Assembly (NCBI GenBank): GCA_022565935.1
Contig: JADFJY010000052.1
Coordinates: 1 to 8,144 of the forward strand
Reading direction: 5' to 3'
Source: Nitrososphaerota archaeon
GTDB taxonomy: Archaea; Thermoproteota; Nitrososphaeria; Nitrososphaerales; Nitrosopumilaceae
DNA: 8,144 bases
Positions within the stretch are counted from its first letter, which is position 1. Each line of letters opens with the position of its first letter. Of this stretch, positions 1-6,284 are shown piece after piece. The translations under genes were made by a program, and so were the position numbers. The notes below the pieces were generated by a model. The model made no database searches. It was not told the DNA's origin and saw only the letters and a program-made list of their open reading frames with translations.

Positions 1-243
1 CTCCCTCCATACAGGAAATGTGATCTGGAGATAGATAATCAGAGATGATTGGCAACGGAACAGAAAAAAATCCAATATGGCGCACAATGATGGCAAAACC
101 TGAGATTTCCATAAAAGGAATGAAAAAAGCCGACCCACATGGAGCAAGGCCAAACAGAACTCAAGGTTCCTGTACCAAGTTCAGGTAGGCTGCAAAGCGA
201 AATATCGTGAAAACAGAAGGAGGGTTACTCCCAGCACACATAA
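1..243 (+). ncRNA. rnpB: RNase P RNA, 3' part (5' end outside window)
   Basis: This is the catalytic RNA of ribonuclease P, which cuts the 5' leader from precursor tRNA. The GGAGCAAGGCCAAA block at 141-154 and GGTAGGCTGC at 184-193 match the universally conserved segments either side of the P12 region (E. coli M1 RNA has GGAGCAAGGCCAAA and GGUAGGCUGC). Between them GAACT (157-161) pairs with AGTTC (178-182), as P12 should. ACAGAA at 213-218, followed by GGAGGGTTA, is the CR-V end. Its GGAGGG (219-224) is complementary to CCCTCC at 3-8, forming helix P4, and the CCATA after it resembles the bacterial sequence following CR-I. GGCAACGGAACAGAAA near 50-65 fits the conserved A-rich segment before P10. 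The P1-P3 5' strands must lie upstream of base 1, so the gene is cut by the window edge. The 3' end is placed just before the T-run at 244 and is approximate. Confidence 0.9.
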
Positions 244-257
244 TTTTTTTCAAAAAA
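244..257. terminator. Bidirectional T-run terminator between rnpB and the converging gene
   Basis: Seven T (244-250), one C, then six A (252-257) make a near-perfect palindrome. Archaeal RNA polymerase stops at T-runs in the non-template strand. The T7 run directly follows the RNase P RNA, and the A6 run reads as T6 on the minus strand, 21 bases past the stop codon of the 278-1660 gene. One short element can therefore end both converging transcripts. This is inferred from sequence alone. Confidence 0.6.
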
Positions 258-277
258 TAAGATTTGAGTTGAATAAA

Positions 278-1660
278 TTATGACAATTGTCCTACAGCTT
301 CTTTACAAACGTCAGTGGTACATTTGCAATCTGCACTACAAATACAATGGCCCTGCATTGCACAATCACATGCATATTCAGGATCCCCACTATCTGCTTC
401 GCAACCACATGCTTGATCTATATTTGTAGAAGATGCTGCTTGTGGTGGTGGACTTTGTTGTTGTGTTTCATCGTAAACATTTCGAGTTTTTTGATAATCA
501 GTATCATCTTTTAATTGGGCTTCACCTCTATTAGTGTGATAACCACCAGAGGATTTACTAGTTTCATAACCTACTAATTGACTAGGAGCAATTCCTGTTT
601 GTTCTGATTTGAGATTTTTGAGTTTTCTTTTACTAGAAATAAAAAATACAATTGTACCAACTGCAGCCATTCCTGCCATGCCATACATTATCGTTGCTGG
701 AAACCCACCAGTTGAAGTTGTGGAATATCCCTCAGGAGGTTTTGGAGTTACACCTATAATTTCAAGTCCTTCTAATGTATCCAATGCACCAAACCCAATT
801 GCAGATATATTACCTTGATCAGATGACTGTACACTTCTAATAATATATTTTTCATCAGACATTATTTCTACTTCATAAATTTTTTCAATTTGTATTCCTT
901 CTCTAATACTACTTTCACCCATAGTCCAGCTAGAGATAACAAATCCTGAAATACTTTCATCCAATCCAAATGTTTTAGCATCAGATGTAATTCCAGTTGG
1001 ATCAAACAAAAAGTGCCAGTTAGTCATTGGTTGCTCTAAGATAAAGTCTGCATTAATTAGAGGTCTGTTAAAAACATCTTCTGCTTCAGTTCCAACAAAG
1101 TACGTGTAAACCTCAGGTTCTTCAGTTTTTAGAATATTTAATGGAATATTGATATCCACACCATCAATTATAATTTCATCATTAACAGATAACCCCCTCC
1201 AACCCAAATCAACCAAAGTTCTCTGAGTATCTTTTGTAATTACATAATTAGTTATTGTTCCTTCTAGGAGTACTTTGTAATCAATAGATGTACTGATGTT
1301 TCTTGCTTTAAGATAAAAATTATAATTTACATTCAAATCTGAGATTCTGGCCTGACTTCCATCAGAAATAATTTTTTGATTAAGTTTAGCTAAAAGGTCT
1401 TTAACTCCAGGGTTTGATATATCAGCAGTGCCAGAAACAGTCCATTGTTTTCCACGTAATTCATCAGATAGATTTCCACCATTTGGATATTCAATAAAGA
1501 TGGTTTTTAGATAACTCACTTTAAATGGGGATGAACCTTCATTTGGGTCAATTCTAGTATCAAATTGGGCAGCCCAAACAGGAGTAGTTCCTATAACTAT
1601 AAGACCTGCAAGTATAATTGAAAAAATTACAGCCCTAGACACGAGACAAATCAAGGACAT
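278..1660 (-). CDS. Exported single-pass membrane protein with Cys-rich C-terminal tail (unrecognised)
   Basis: I do not recognise the family. From the ATG at 1660 the product is 460 residues. It begins with a classical signal peptide: one Arg (position 9), a hydrophobic core at about 10-24, and a likely cut after PVWA near residue 30. An outside domain of about 290 residues rich in beta-type sequence follows. A membrane span at about 320-342 is followed by SSKRKLKNLK, a positive stop-transfer signal, so the tail should be cytoplasmic. The tail has a polar Gln/Ser/Pro linker, then nine Cys in the last 43 residues (418, 420, 431, 433, 439, 441, 445, 447, 452), mostly as CxC pairs, plus one His (438). 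Such spacing suggests metal or Fe-S binding. The frame stays open to an ATG at 1732 (484 residues), but that start would leave 24 bases before cofD and put the likely promoter inside the gene. I prefer 1660 because it gives a clean signal peptide. Confidence 0.85.
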   Translation of the reverse strand: MSLICLVSRAVIFSIILAGLIVIGTTPVWAAQFDTRIDPNEGSSPFKVSYLKTIFIEYPNGGNLSDELRGKQWTVSGTADISNPGVKDLLAKLNQKIISDGSQARISDLNVNYNFYLKARNISTSIDYKVLLEGTITNYVITKDTQRTLVDLGWRGLSVNDEIIIDGVDINIPLNILKTEEPEVYTYFVGTEAEDVFNRPLINADFILEQPMTNWHFLFDPTGITSDAKTFGLDESISGFVISSWTMGESSIREGIQIEKIYEVEIMSDEKYIIRSVQSSDQGNISAIGFGALDTLEGLEIIGVTPKPPEGYSTTSTGGFPATIMYGMAGMAAVGTIVFFISSKRKLKNLKSEQTGIAPSQLVGYETSKSSGGYHTNRGEAQLKDDTDYQKTRNVYDETQQQSPPPQAASSTNIDQACGCEADSGDPEYACDCAMQGHCICSADCKCTTDVCKEAVGQLS

Positions 1661-1756
1661 TAAAGTAATAAACTTATCCAAATTCTTGATCGATATTTTT
1701 TGAAAAAGTAATATTGAGTAACGCAAGTACACTTTACAGTTTTAGGAGAAAATGGG
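1661..1756. promoter_or_regulatory. Divergent promoter region between Cys-rich membrane protein gene and cofD
   Basis: On the minus strand, AAAAAATATC (1702-1692 region) is a TATA-like box about 36 bases before the ATG at 1660, predicting an RNA start near 1670. On the + strand, AGTAATATTGA (1707-1717) is a TATA-like box predicting a start near 1738, just before a Shine-Dalgarno site. The two boxes sit side by side, so the genes may compete for TFB/TBP binding. Positions are inferred from the usual 25-27 base spacing in archaea. Confidence 0.4.
1744..1748 (+). promoter_or_regulatory. Shine-Dalgarno site of cofD
   Basis: AGGAG lies eight bases before the ATG at 1757. It decides between two ATGs: the one at 1752 runs straight into a TGA, while the one at 1757 opens the conserved CofD N-terminus. 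Confidence 0.6.
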
Positions 1757-2677
1757 ATGATTACAGTTTTAGCAGGAGGAACAGGTTCAGTCAAGATAGT
1801 CAGAGGTTTAGTCACTCATGAACCCAAAGTCAATATAATTAGTAATGTTGGAGATAATTATTGGCTTTATGGACTCTATATTTGCCCAGACATAGATACT
1901 ATTGTTTATGGTTTAGCTGATATACTTGATCAAGAAAGAGGATGGGGAATTAAAAAAGATACATTCAACTTTTTGCGTCAAATGGAAGTTTTTGGAGAAG
2001 AAACTTGGTTCAGAATAGGAGATAGAGATGCAGCAACAAATTTGATTAGAACAAACATGCTAAAAAATGGAAAAAATCTAAGTGACATTACAAAATGGAT
2101 GTGTGAGAAATTCGCAGTTTCTGCAAACATCATACCAGTTACAGACAACAGTATTGAGACAAGAATAACTACAAACAAAGGAGAATTACATTTGCAAGAG
2201 TACTGGGTCAAACACAGAGGAAAAGATCCTATTGAAGGAATACAGTATATTGGAGCAGAGAAAGCTCGTCCAAATCCTGAAGCTGTAAATGCAATACATG
2301 ATGCAGACATGGTAATTTTAGCTCCTGGAAATCCACTAACATCAATTGGGCCAATGCTTCAGATTAAAGGAATTAGAAAAGAACTATCAAAGATAAAGAA
2401 AAAAGTAGTAGCAATCAGTCCATTGATCGGAGATAATGCAATAAGTGGACCAGCAGCGAAATACATGCAGGCTGCCGGAATAGAATCAAATGCATACGGA
2501 TTAGCAAAAATGTATTCTGATGTGTGTTCCAACATAGTAATAGATTCAAAAGATAAAGCGCTAATAAAGAAAATTCAGAGTTTAGACATTAAAGTTTATG
2601 ATACAAAAATTACCATGAAAAATAAAATAGCTGAAGATGCATTAGCAAATTTCATCTTAAAACAAATACACGTATAA
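1757..2677 (+). CDS. cofD: 2-phospho-L-lactate transferase CofD (coenzyme F420 synthesis)
   Basis: CofD joins the 2-phospholactyl group of its GDP- or GMP-activated donor to the deazaflavin Fo, making F420-0, in the cytoplasm. The 306-residue length is normal. Family motifs in order: LAGGTGSVKIVRGL at 5-18 (nucleotide-binding Rossmann loop), SNVGDN at 29-34, CPDIDT at 43-48, WFRIGDRDAATNLIRT at 84-99, SIETRI at 132-137, LQEYWV at 146-151, LAPGNPLTSIGPML at 188-201, SPLIGDNAISGPAAKYM at 221-237. The GDN at 32-34 departs from the GDD I expect in the family, while the downstream PDIDT is intact. The ATG is supported by AGGAG eight bases upstream. cofC begins one base after the stop, so the two are surely co-transcribed. 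Presence of F420 genes fits Nitrososphaerota, which are known to make F420. Confidence 0.95.
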   Translation: MITVLAGGTGSVKIVRGLVTHEPKVNIISNVGDNYWLYGLYICPDIDTIVYGLADILDQERGWGIKKDTFNFLRQMEVFGEETWFRIGDRDAATNLIRTNMLKNGKNLSDITKWMCEKFAVSANIIPVTDNSIETRITTNKGELHLQEYWVKHRGKDPIEGIQYIGAEKARPNPEAVNAIHDADMVILAPGNPLTSIGPMLQIKGIRKELSKIKKKVVAISPLIGDNAISGPAAKYMQAAGIESNAYGLAKMYSDVCSNIVIDSKDKALIKKIQSLDIKVYDTKITMKNKIAEDALANFILKQIHV

Positions 2678-2678
2678 T

Positions 2679-3317
2679 TTGAAAATAGCTGTAATAATTC
2701 CTGTAAAGACTTTCTCTAATGCAAAAACTCGTTTAGATTTATCTCCACATCAAATAGAAGATTTGTGTAAAGTAATGTTAGAAGAAATTCTACATACAAT
2801 ATCAATATCCCCACAAATTGAAAAAATAATCATGGTAACAAAAGAAGAAAAGGCAATTGAAATTGGAAAAAAATTCAATACCATCACCATAATTGATGAA
2901 AAAGAAGAAAGTGTCAATTATGCAGTTGCACTTGCAGACAAGTATCTTCTAGAGAATGGTTTTGATGCATCAATTGTATTTCCACAAGATATCCCATACA
3001 TCAAAACTCAGGATATTGACTTTGTGTTAAACTATAAGATGCCGCCAAATTTTGCAATAGTAGTGCCATCCAGAAGATTTGATGGAACTAATGCACTCGT
3101 AAGAATGCCCATAGATCTAATGGAGACCCATTATGATGAAGATAGTTACAAAATTCATATGAATACTGCTAAAGAACACACACGAAATGTGGCAATGGTT
3201 TTTGTAAAAAGAATCATGTGGGATGTAGATAATTCTGAAGATTTGAAATTTCTATTAGAACAAAATGAAAAGCCACAGATTGCAGAAAAAATCAAGAAAA
3301 TTTTAAGAACAAACTAA
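2679..3317 (+). CDS. cofC: 2-phospho-L-lactate guanylyltransferase CofC
   Basis: CofC activates 2-phospholactate (or a related three-carbon phosphate) with GTP to give the unstable donor used by CofD, the step just before it in F420 synthesis. The protein has 212 residues, normal for archaeal CofC, and the nucleotidyltransferase fold signatures: IIPVKTFSNAKTRL at 6-19 (nucleotide loop with the Lys/Arg pair), FPQDIPYI at 101-108 carrying the metal-binding Asp104, PSRRFDGTNAL at 130-140 (family pattern GTNAL), and WDVDNSEDL at 181-189 near the end. The start codon is TTG, one base after the cofD stop; it is chosen because the next residues KIAVIIPVK are the conserved N-terminus. With no room for a separate promoter, translation probably depends on ribosomes finishing cofD. 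This also keeps CofC and CofD levels matched, which suits a labile intermediate (inference). Confidence 0.93.
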   Translation: MKIAVIIPVKTFSNAKTRLDLSPHQIEDLCKVMLEEILHTISISPQIEKIIMVTKEEKAIEIGKKFNTITIIDEKEESVNYAVALADKYLLENGFDASIVFPQDIPYIKTQDIDFVLNYKMPPNFAIVVPSRRFDGTNALVRMPIDLMETHYDEDSYKIHMNTAKEHTRNVAMVFVKRIMWDVDNSEDLKFLLEQNEKPQIAEKIKKILRTN

Positions 3318-3396
3318 CAAAACATTTCAAAAAAATACAAAATAGAAATTTTACCTATGTGATCATTAGCAAGATTATAAGTGATAAATTAGAAAA

Positions 3397-3410
3397 CATT
3401 AAATATTATA
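3397..3410 (+). promoter_or_regulatory. TATA-like promoter element of TFB gene
   Basis: CATTAAATATTATA contains a good archaeal TATA core centred near 3403. A start 25-27 bases downstream falls near 3429, a few bases before the ATG at 3436 and after the in-frame TTG (3421) and GTG (3424). The position supports the ATG as the true start and a very short leader. The 3318-3396 stretch holds only AT-rich sequence; I see no clear cofC terminator or small RNA there. Confidence 0.45.
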
Positions 3411-3435
3411 AAAAAAGGTTTTGGTGAATATAAAG

Positions 3436-4344
3436 ATGGTGAATATAGCTAATACGAAGGAAAAATGTCCTAGATGTGGAAAAGGCAATCTAGTTACTGA
3501 TGCTAACACGGGAGAAAATTTTTGTGGAAAATGTGGATTTGTAATTACCGAAAAAGTAGAAGAATCAGGACCTGAATGGAGATCATTTTCAAATGAAGGT
3601 GAAAATAAAAGCAGAGCAGGAGTTCCAACTTCACTTGCAATGCACGATATGGGATTAGCAACGGTCATCAATCCTCAAAATAAAGACGCAACTGGAAAAC
3701 CACTAACTGCAGCGATGAAAAGCACTATTGAAAGACTAAGAACATGGGACAGTAGAAGTCAAGTTCACGAACCAATCGATAGAAACTTTAGACAAGCATT
3801 TAGTGAATTAGATAGACTGAAAGACAAACTTGCAGTAGGAGATGCAGTTGTAGAAAAAGCAGCATACATTTACAGAAAAGCACTTGAAAAAGGACTTGTT
3901 AGAGGACGTTCCATTTCAGCACTGATTGCATCAGCACTATATGCAGCATGTAGAGACACAGAAACTCCTAGAACACTAAAAGATATTGGGCAAGCAAGTA
4001 ATATTAAAAGAAAAGATATTGCTCGATGTTATCGTCTATTATTAAGAGAGTTAAATTTAAGAATGCCAGTAGTAAATCCAGTAAATTGTATTTCAAGAAT
4101 TGCAAGTAAAGCTGGATTATCTGAAAAAACAAAAAGAAAAGCAACAAAAATTTTACAAACTGCTGAAGAACTCAAAATTTCTGCAGGAAAAGATCCAATG
4201 GGATTAGCAGCTGCTGCACTTTATGTCGCATGTGTAACAAATGGTGAAAATAAGACACAGAGAGATGTAGCTGAAGCAGCAGGAGTAACTGAGGTTACAA
4301 TTAGAAATAGATACAAAGGCTTGAAAGTAGCATTAAATCTCTAA
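3436..4344 (+). CDS. tfb: Transcription initiation factor B (TFB)
   Basis: TFB, the archaeal TFIIB, binds the TBP-TATA complex and brings RNA polymerase to the promoter. From the ATG at 3436 it has 302 residues, the usual length. Counted that way: a zinc ribbon at about 9-37 with CPRC (Cys11, Cys14) and CGKC (Cys30, Cys33); a B-reader/linker with GPEWRSF and SRAGVPTSLAMHDMGLATVI at about 45-78; a first cyclin repeat around 115-205, with RGRSISALIASALYAACR; and a second around 215-300, with GKDPMGLAAAALYVAC and a helix-turn-helix ending VTEVTIRNRYKGLK. All Cys ligands are present, so it looks fully functional. Nitrososphaerota commonly carry several TFB copies; whether this is the main one cannot be told here. 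TTG at 3421 and GTG at 3424 are in frame and would add five or four residues. The 3' end overlaps the converging protease gene by 12 bases. Confidence 0.95.
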   Translation: MVNIANTKEKCPRCGKGNLVTDANTGENFCGKCGFVITEKVEESGPEWRSFSNEGENKSRAGVPTSLAMHDMGLATVINPQNKDATGKPLTAAMKSTIERLRTWDSRSQVHEPIDRNFRQAFSELDRLKDKLAVGDAVVEKAAYIYRKALEKGLVRGRSISALIASALYAACRDTETPRTLKDIGQASNIKRKDIARCYRLLLRELNLRMPVVNPVNCISRIASKAGLSEKTKRKATKILQTAEELKISAGKDPMGLAAAALYVACVTNGENKTQRDVAEAAGVTEVTIRNRYKGLKVALNL

Positions 4345-5322
4345 ATTAGATATTTTTTTAGAATAAAATCTATGTATAATCAATATAGAAATTGACAAAG
4401 AGCCAGTAATTAAGAATAATATTTCTAATGAGGACATTAACGAATGAGAAAATGCATCTTCAATTGAAATAAAATTTAGATGAGAAATAAAATTTGCATA
4501 TGAAAATACAAAATAATTTGTAGCCCAATGAATCAAAAGAGAAGCTACAAAACCATATCTAAGATAAACCCATCCTAAAATAATTCCACTTACGACAGCT
4601 TGAGCAAATTTTCCTTCACTCCAAGATTCACCTAAGGCAATATGTGCAAATCCAAATACAAGCCCAACAAAAACAATCAAAAAAATTGCTTTTTTAGAAT
4701 CATGAATGTCTAAAGTGTTAGGATTCCATAAACATGTGATAAAATATTTCAATGAAGATTTTTGAGAATAAATAAAAAATATTGGAATTCCAATTAAGAT
4801 TAGACGAAATCCAAATTCTTCTATTAAAGGAGCAAGACTTACATAAAAAAATTGGATGAGGTTATTATCAGTTGGAGGAGGGATTGTTACAATACCAAAT
4901 CCTTCTTGAATAAAATTAATCAATGCAGAAATTAAAATTAAAATTGAAAACCACGTTGTCACCCCAAATAGATAATTTGAATTGGAATCATATTTTCCAA
5001 AAGAAATTATTGATGAAAGAGATTTCAGAAACCCATGTTTTGGACCTAGCACTGCAATTACAAAGATTACAAGATAAAAAGTCCACAATAAAACAAACAT
5101 GTCACCAATGCTGACATCGATTTGCGCTTGATACATTTCTGTTCCATCAAAAATATCTAAATGAGTAAGAGGGTATTCATAATTGATGTCACCGCCGATT
5201 TCACTTTCAAAAACAACAAAAAGTCCTATGGGAAAAGAAACAAGAAATAAACCAAAAATTACAGACAATAATGCAGTGAAAGGAATTCCAAGAGCTTGAA
5301 TAATTTTATTTGAATTTTGCAA
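4333..5322 (-). CDS. CPBP-family (CAAX/Rce1-type) intramembrane protease
   Basis: The product is a 329-residue integral membrane protein with about seven or eight hydrophobic segments (about 13-36, 74-93, 118-137, 159-185, 213-228, 241-270, 300-317). It carries the CPBP glutamic-protease signatures: LIEEFGFR at 166-173 (EExxxR, catalytic Glu168/Glu169, Arg173), FGFAH at 223-227 (FxxxH, His227) and HWATN at 265-269 (HxxxN). The active site is therefore intact. The family includes Rce1 CAAX proteases and bacteriocin-processing enzymes; the substrate here is unknown. A loop at about 40-72 rich in acidic and aromatic residues may face outside. The start codon is TTG; AGGA overlapping the aIF1 TAG stop sits just before it. 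The gap to aIF1 is six bases, so both are read from the aIF1 promoter. Confidence 0.85.
   Translation of the reverse strand: MQNSNKIIQALGIPFTALLSVIFGLFLVSFPIGLFVVFESEIGGDINYEYPLTHLDIFDGTEMYQAQIDVSIGDMFVLLWTFYLVIFVIAVLGPKHGFLKSLSSIISFGKYDSNSNYLFGVTTWFSILILISALINFIQEGFGIVTIPPPTDNNLIQFFYVSLAPLIEEFGFRLILIGIPIFFIYSQKSSLKYFITCLWNPNTLDIHDSKKAIFLIVFVGLVFGFAHIALGESWSEGKFAQAVVSGIILGWVYLRYGFVASLLIHWATNYFVFSYANFISHLNFISIEDAFSHSLMSSLEILFLITGSLSISILIIHRFYSKKISNLEI
4353..4359 (+). terminator. T-run terminator of TFB gene inside the converging gene
   Basis: Seven T in a row start nine bases after the TFB stop codon, a typical archaeal transcript end. The run lies within the 3' coding end of the minus-strand protease gene, where it reads as Lys-rich codons (SKK region), so it serves both purposes. 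Confidence 0.5.
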
Positions 5323-5328
5323 TTTGTC

Positions 5329-5637
5329 CTAATGTAGTTCTATACTATCTTCAGAAAATCCCAATCCAATCAAAGTTTCTTTAATGGTCTCTCTATGATC
5401 TCCTTGTAAGAAGATATATCCTTCTTTTGCGGTTCCGCCACAAGCATATTTATTTTTAAGATTTCTGGCAACTGTTTCCAAATTGTTTAGTTTAGGATCT
5501 AATCCTTCAATCATGGTACCTTTTTTTCTAAATCGTCGTGTTTCTAATCGAATTATAATTTTTGTACTGTCTTTGGCAAGTTCACCACAAGCACACAAGT
5601 CATCTGGAAGACCACAAGTATTACAAATTACTGCCAT
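5329..5637 (-). CDS. Translation initiation factor aIF1 (SUI1/YciH family)
   Basis: aIF1 binds the small ribosomal subunit near the P site and checks start-codon choice. The 102-residue protein has a short zinc-knuckle-like N-terminus with Cys5, Cys8, Cys15 and Cys17 (CNTC, CAC), as in archaeal members, then the SUI1 fold: LETRRFRKKGTMIEGLD at 31-47 matches the conserved basic loop, and KYACGGTAKEGYIFLQGD at 63-80 matches the family core with ACGGT and LQGD. It ends FSEDSIEL, a usual C-terminus. The start is ATG at 5637. It is the first gene of a two-gene transcript with the CPBP protease. The partner is odd for a translation factor, and no functional tie is evident from sequence. Confidence 0.93.
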   Translation of the reverse strand: MAVICNTCGLPDDLCACGELAKDSTKIIIRLETRRFRKKGTMIEGLDPKLNNLETVARNLKNKYACGGTAKEGYIFLQGDHRETIKETLIGLGFSEDSIELH

Positions 5638-5741
5638 ACGTTCTATAAAATTTCACTATTGCGCACTATTAAGCCTTGTTTGAATATCAATTATGAGTTA
5701 AAAATAAAGATATTTTTTAGATAGAAAATCAAAGAAAAATA
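5638..5741. promoter_or_regulatory. Divergent promoters of aIF1 and UPF0148 genes
   Basis: On the minus strand CTTAATAG (5673-5666) is a TATA-like box about 33 bases before the aIF1 ATG, predicting an RNA start near 5644. On the + strand TTAAAAATAAA (5698-5708) predicts a start near 5729, about 13 bases before the GTG of the UPF0148 gene. On the minus strand the AATAGTG motif occurs twice in tandem around 5655-5670, just downstream of the aIF1 box. Assignments rest on spacing only. Confidence 0.4.
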
Positions 5742-6068
5742 GTGTCAGAAGATCTAACAAAAAAAGCTGCTGAAATATTGCTAAAAGGCGGTACATTGCT
5801 TAGCGAACGTTGCCCATATTGTAAAGGAGTTAGAGTGATGAAAGATGGTCATGCATTATGTATTAGTTGTGGACGTAAACCTGAAAAAAAAGACATTCCA
5901 AATGAAAAAACTCAACAAAAAACAGAATCACATTTAGAAAAAACGCTGGAAAAAAAGATAGCATCTCTTTCAAAAGAACTTGAACAAGAAAATAATCATA
6001 AAAAACAGCAAGAGATACTAAAATCGATCAATTCATTATTGGAAACTATGAAAAATTTGAAAAAGTGA
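5742..6068 (+). CDS. UPF0148 / autoantigen p27 (Sssca1)-like zinc protein
   Basis: This small archaeal protein (108 residues) belongs to the family related to human SSSCA1/p27, of unsettled function. The conserved N-terminus has a helix with LLKGGTLLSERCPYCK at 13-28, then a zinc ribbon with Cys24, Cys27 (CPYC) and Cys40, Cys43 (CISC). The second half (about 50-108) is highly charged, Lys/Glu/Gln-rich, and has heptad-like Leu/Ile spacing from about 65 to 106 that suggests a coiled coil, so it may work as an oligomer or adaptor. The start codon is GTG; there is no good ATG in frame nearby and the SEDLTKKAAEILLKGG that follows fits the family. Sec61-beta starts 41 bases downstream. Confidence 0.85.
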   Translation: MSEDLTKKAAEILLKGGTLLSERCPYCKGVRVMKDGHALCISCGRKPEKKDIPNEKTQQKTESHLEKTLEKKIASLSKELEQENNHKKQQEILKSINSLLETMKNLKK

Positions 6069-6076
6069 CAATAAGG

Positions 6077-6090
6077 TTTTTATGTTAAAA
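6077..6090 (+). promoter_or_regulatory. Candidate TATA element of Sec61-beta gene (leaderless)
   Basis: TTTTATGTTAAAA is centred near 6084, 26 bases before the ATG at 6110. This is the spacing expected if RNA begins at the start codon itself, and there is no Shine-Dalgarno site. The T5 run at 6077-6081 could also serve as the UPF0148 terminator. Confidence 0.35.
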
Positions 6091-6109
6091 TCTATGTTTT
6101 TGAATTATA

Positions 6110-6277
6110 ATGGCAGATAAAAAGAAAGCAGCACCACTTCCAGCATCAAGTGGCGGTCTCATGAGATTCTTTGAAGATGAGACTAAGGGATGGAAAGTTG
6201 ATCCAAAAATTGTAGTGTCAGTTCCCATCAGTTTAATTATTGTTTCATGGTTAATTGATATCTTTCTAGCTCCGTGA
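6110..6277 (+). CDS. Protein translocase subunit Sec61-beta (archaeal SecG)
   Basis: This is the small third subunit of the SecYEG/Sec61 channel that moves proteins across or into the membrane. The 55-residue protein starts MADKKKAAPLPASSGGLMRF and continues with FEDETKGWKVDPKIVV at 21-36. This is the Sec61-beta signature: a basic, disordered cytoplasmic N-terminus, the GL(M/I)R(F/Y)F motif at 16-21, a GxKxDPK motif before the membrane, then one span at about 34-53 (VVSVPISLIIVSWLIDIFLA), giving a tail-anchored protein. It ends LAP with TGA. Its shortness makes it easy to miss in automatic calling. DUF2070 begins seven bases after the stop, so the two are probably on one transcript. Confidence 0.9.
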   Translation: MADKKKAAPLPASSGGLMRFFEDETKGWKVDPKIVVSVPISLIIVSWLIDIFLAP

Positions 6278-6284
6278 AAATACA

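Noticed and set aside
287..818. Plus-strand frames at 287-514 and 609-818
   Set aside because: They lie antisense to the membrane protein gene, have low-complexity Cys/Thr/Ile or Pro-rich translations, and lack family motifs. The minus strand has the signal peptide and membrane span.
1978..2310. Minus-strand frame of 110 residues inside cofD
   Set aside because: It is a shadow of cofD, whose motifs run unbroken through this stretch.
3318..3396. Possible C/D box small RNA (GTGAT-like words at about 3359 and 3381)
   Set aside because: There is no full RTGATGA box and no CTGA partner at a suitable distance.
3399..3671. Minus-strand frame of 90 residues over the TFB start
   Set aside because: It is antisense to the TFB zinc ribbon and B-reader and would also cover the TFB promoter.
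4348..5722. AGATATTTTTT-like sequence near both 4350 and 5710 as a possible dispersed repeat
   Set aside because: It is short and AT-rich, and expected by chance at this base composition; the flanks do not match.
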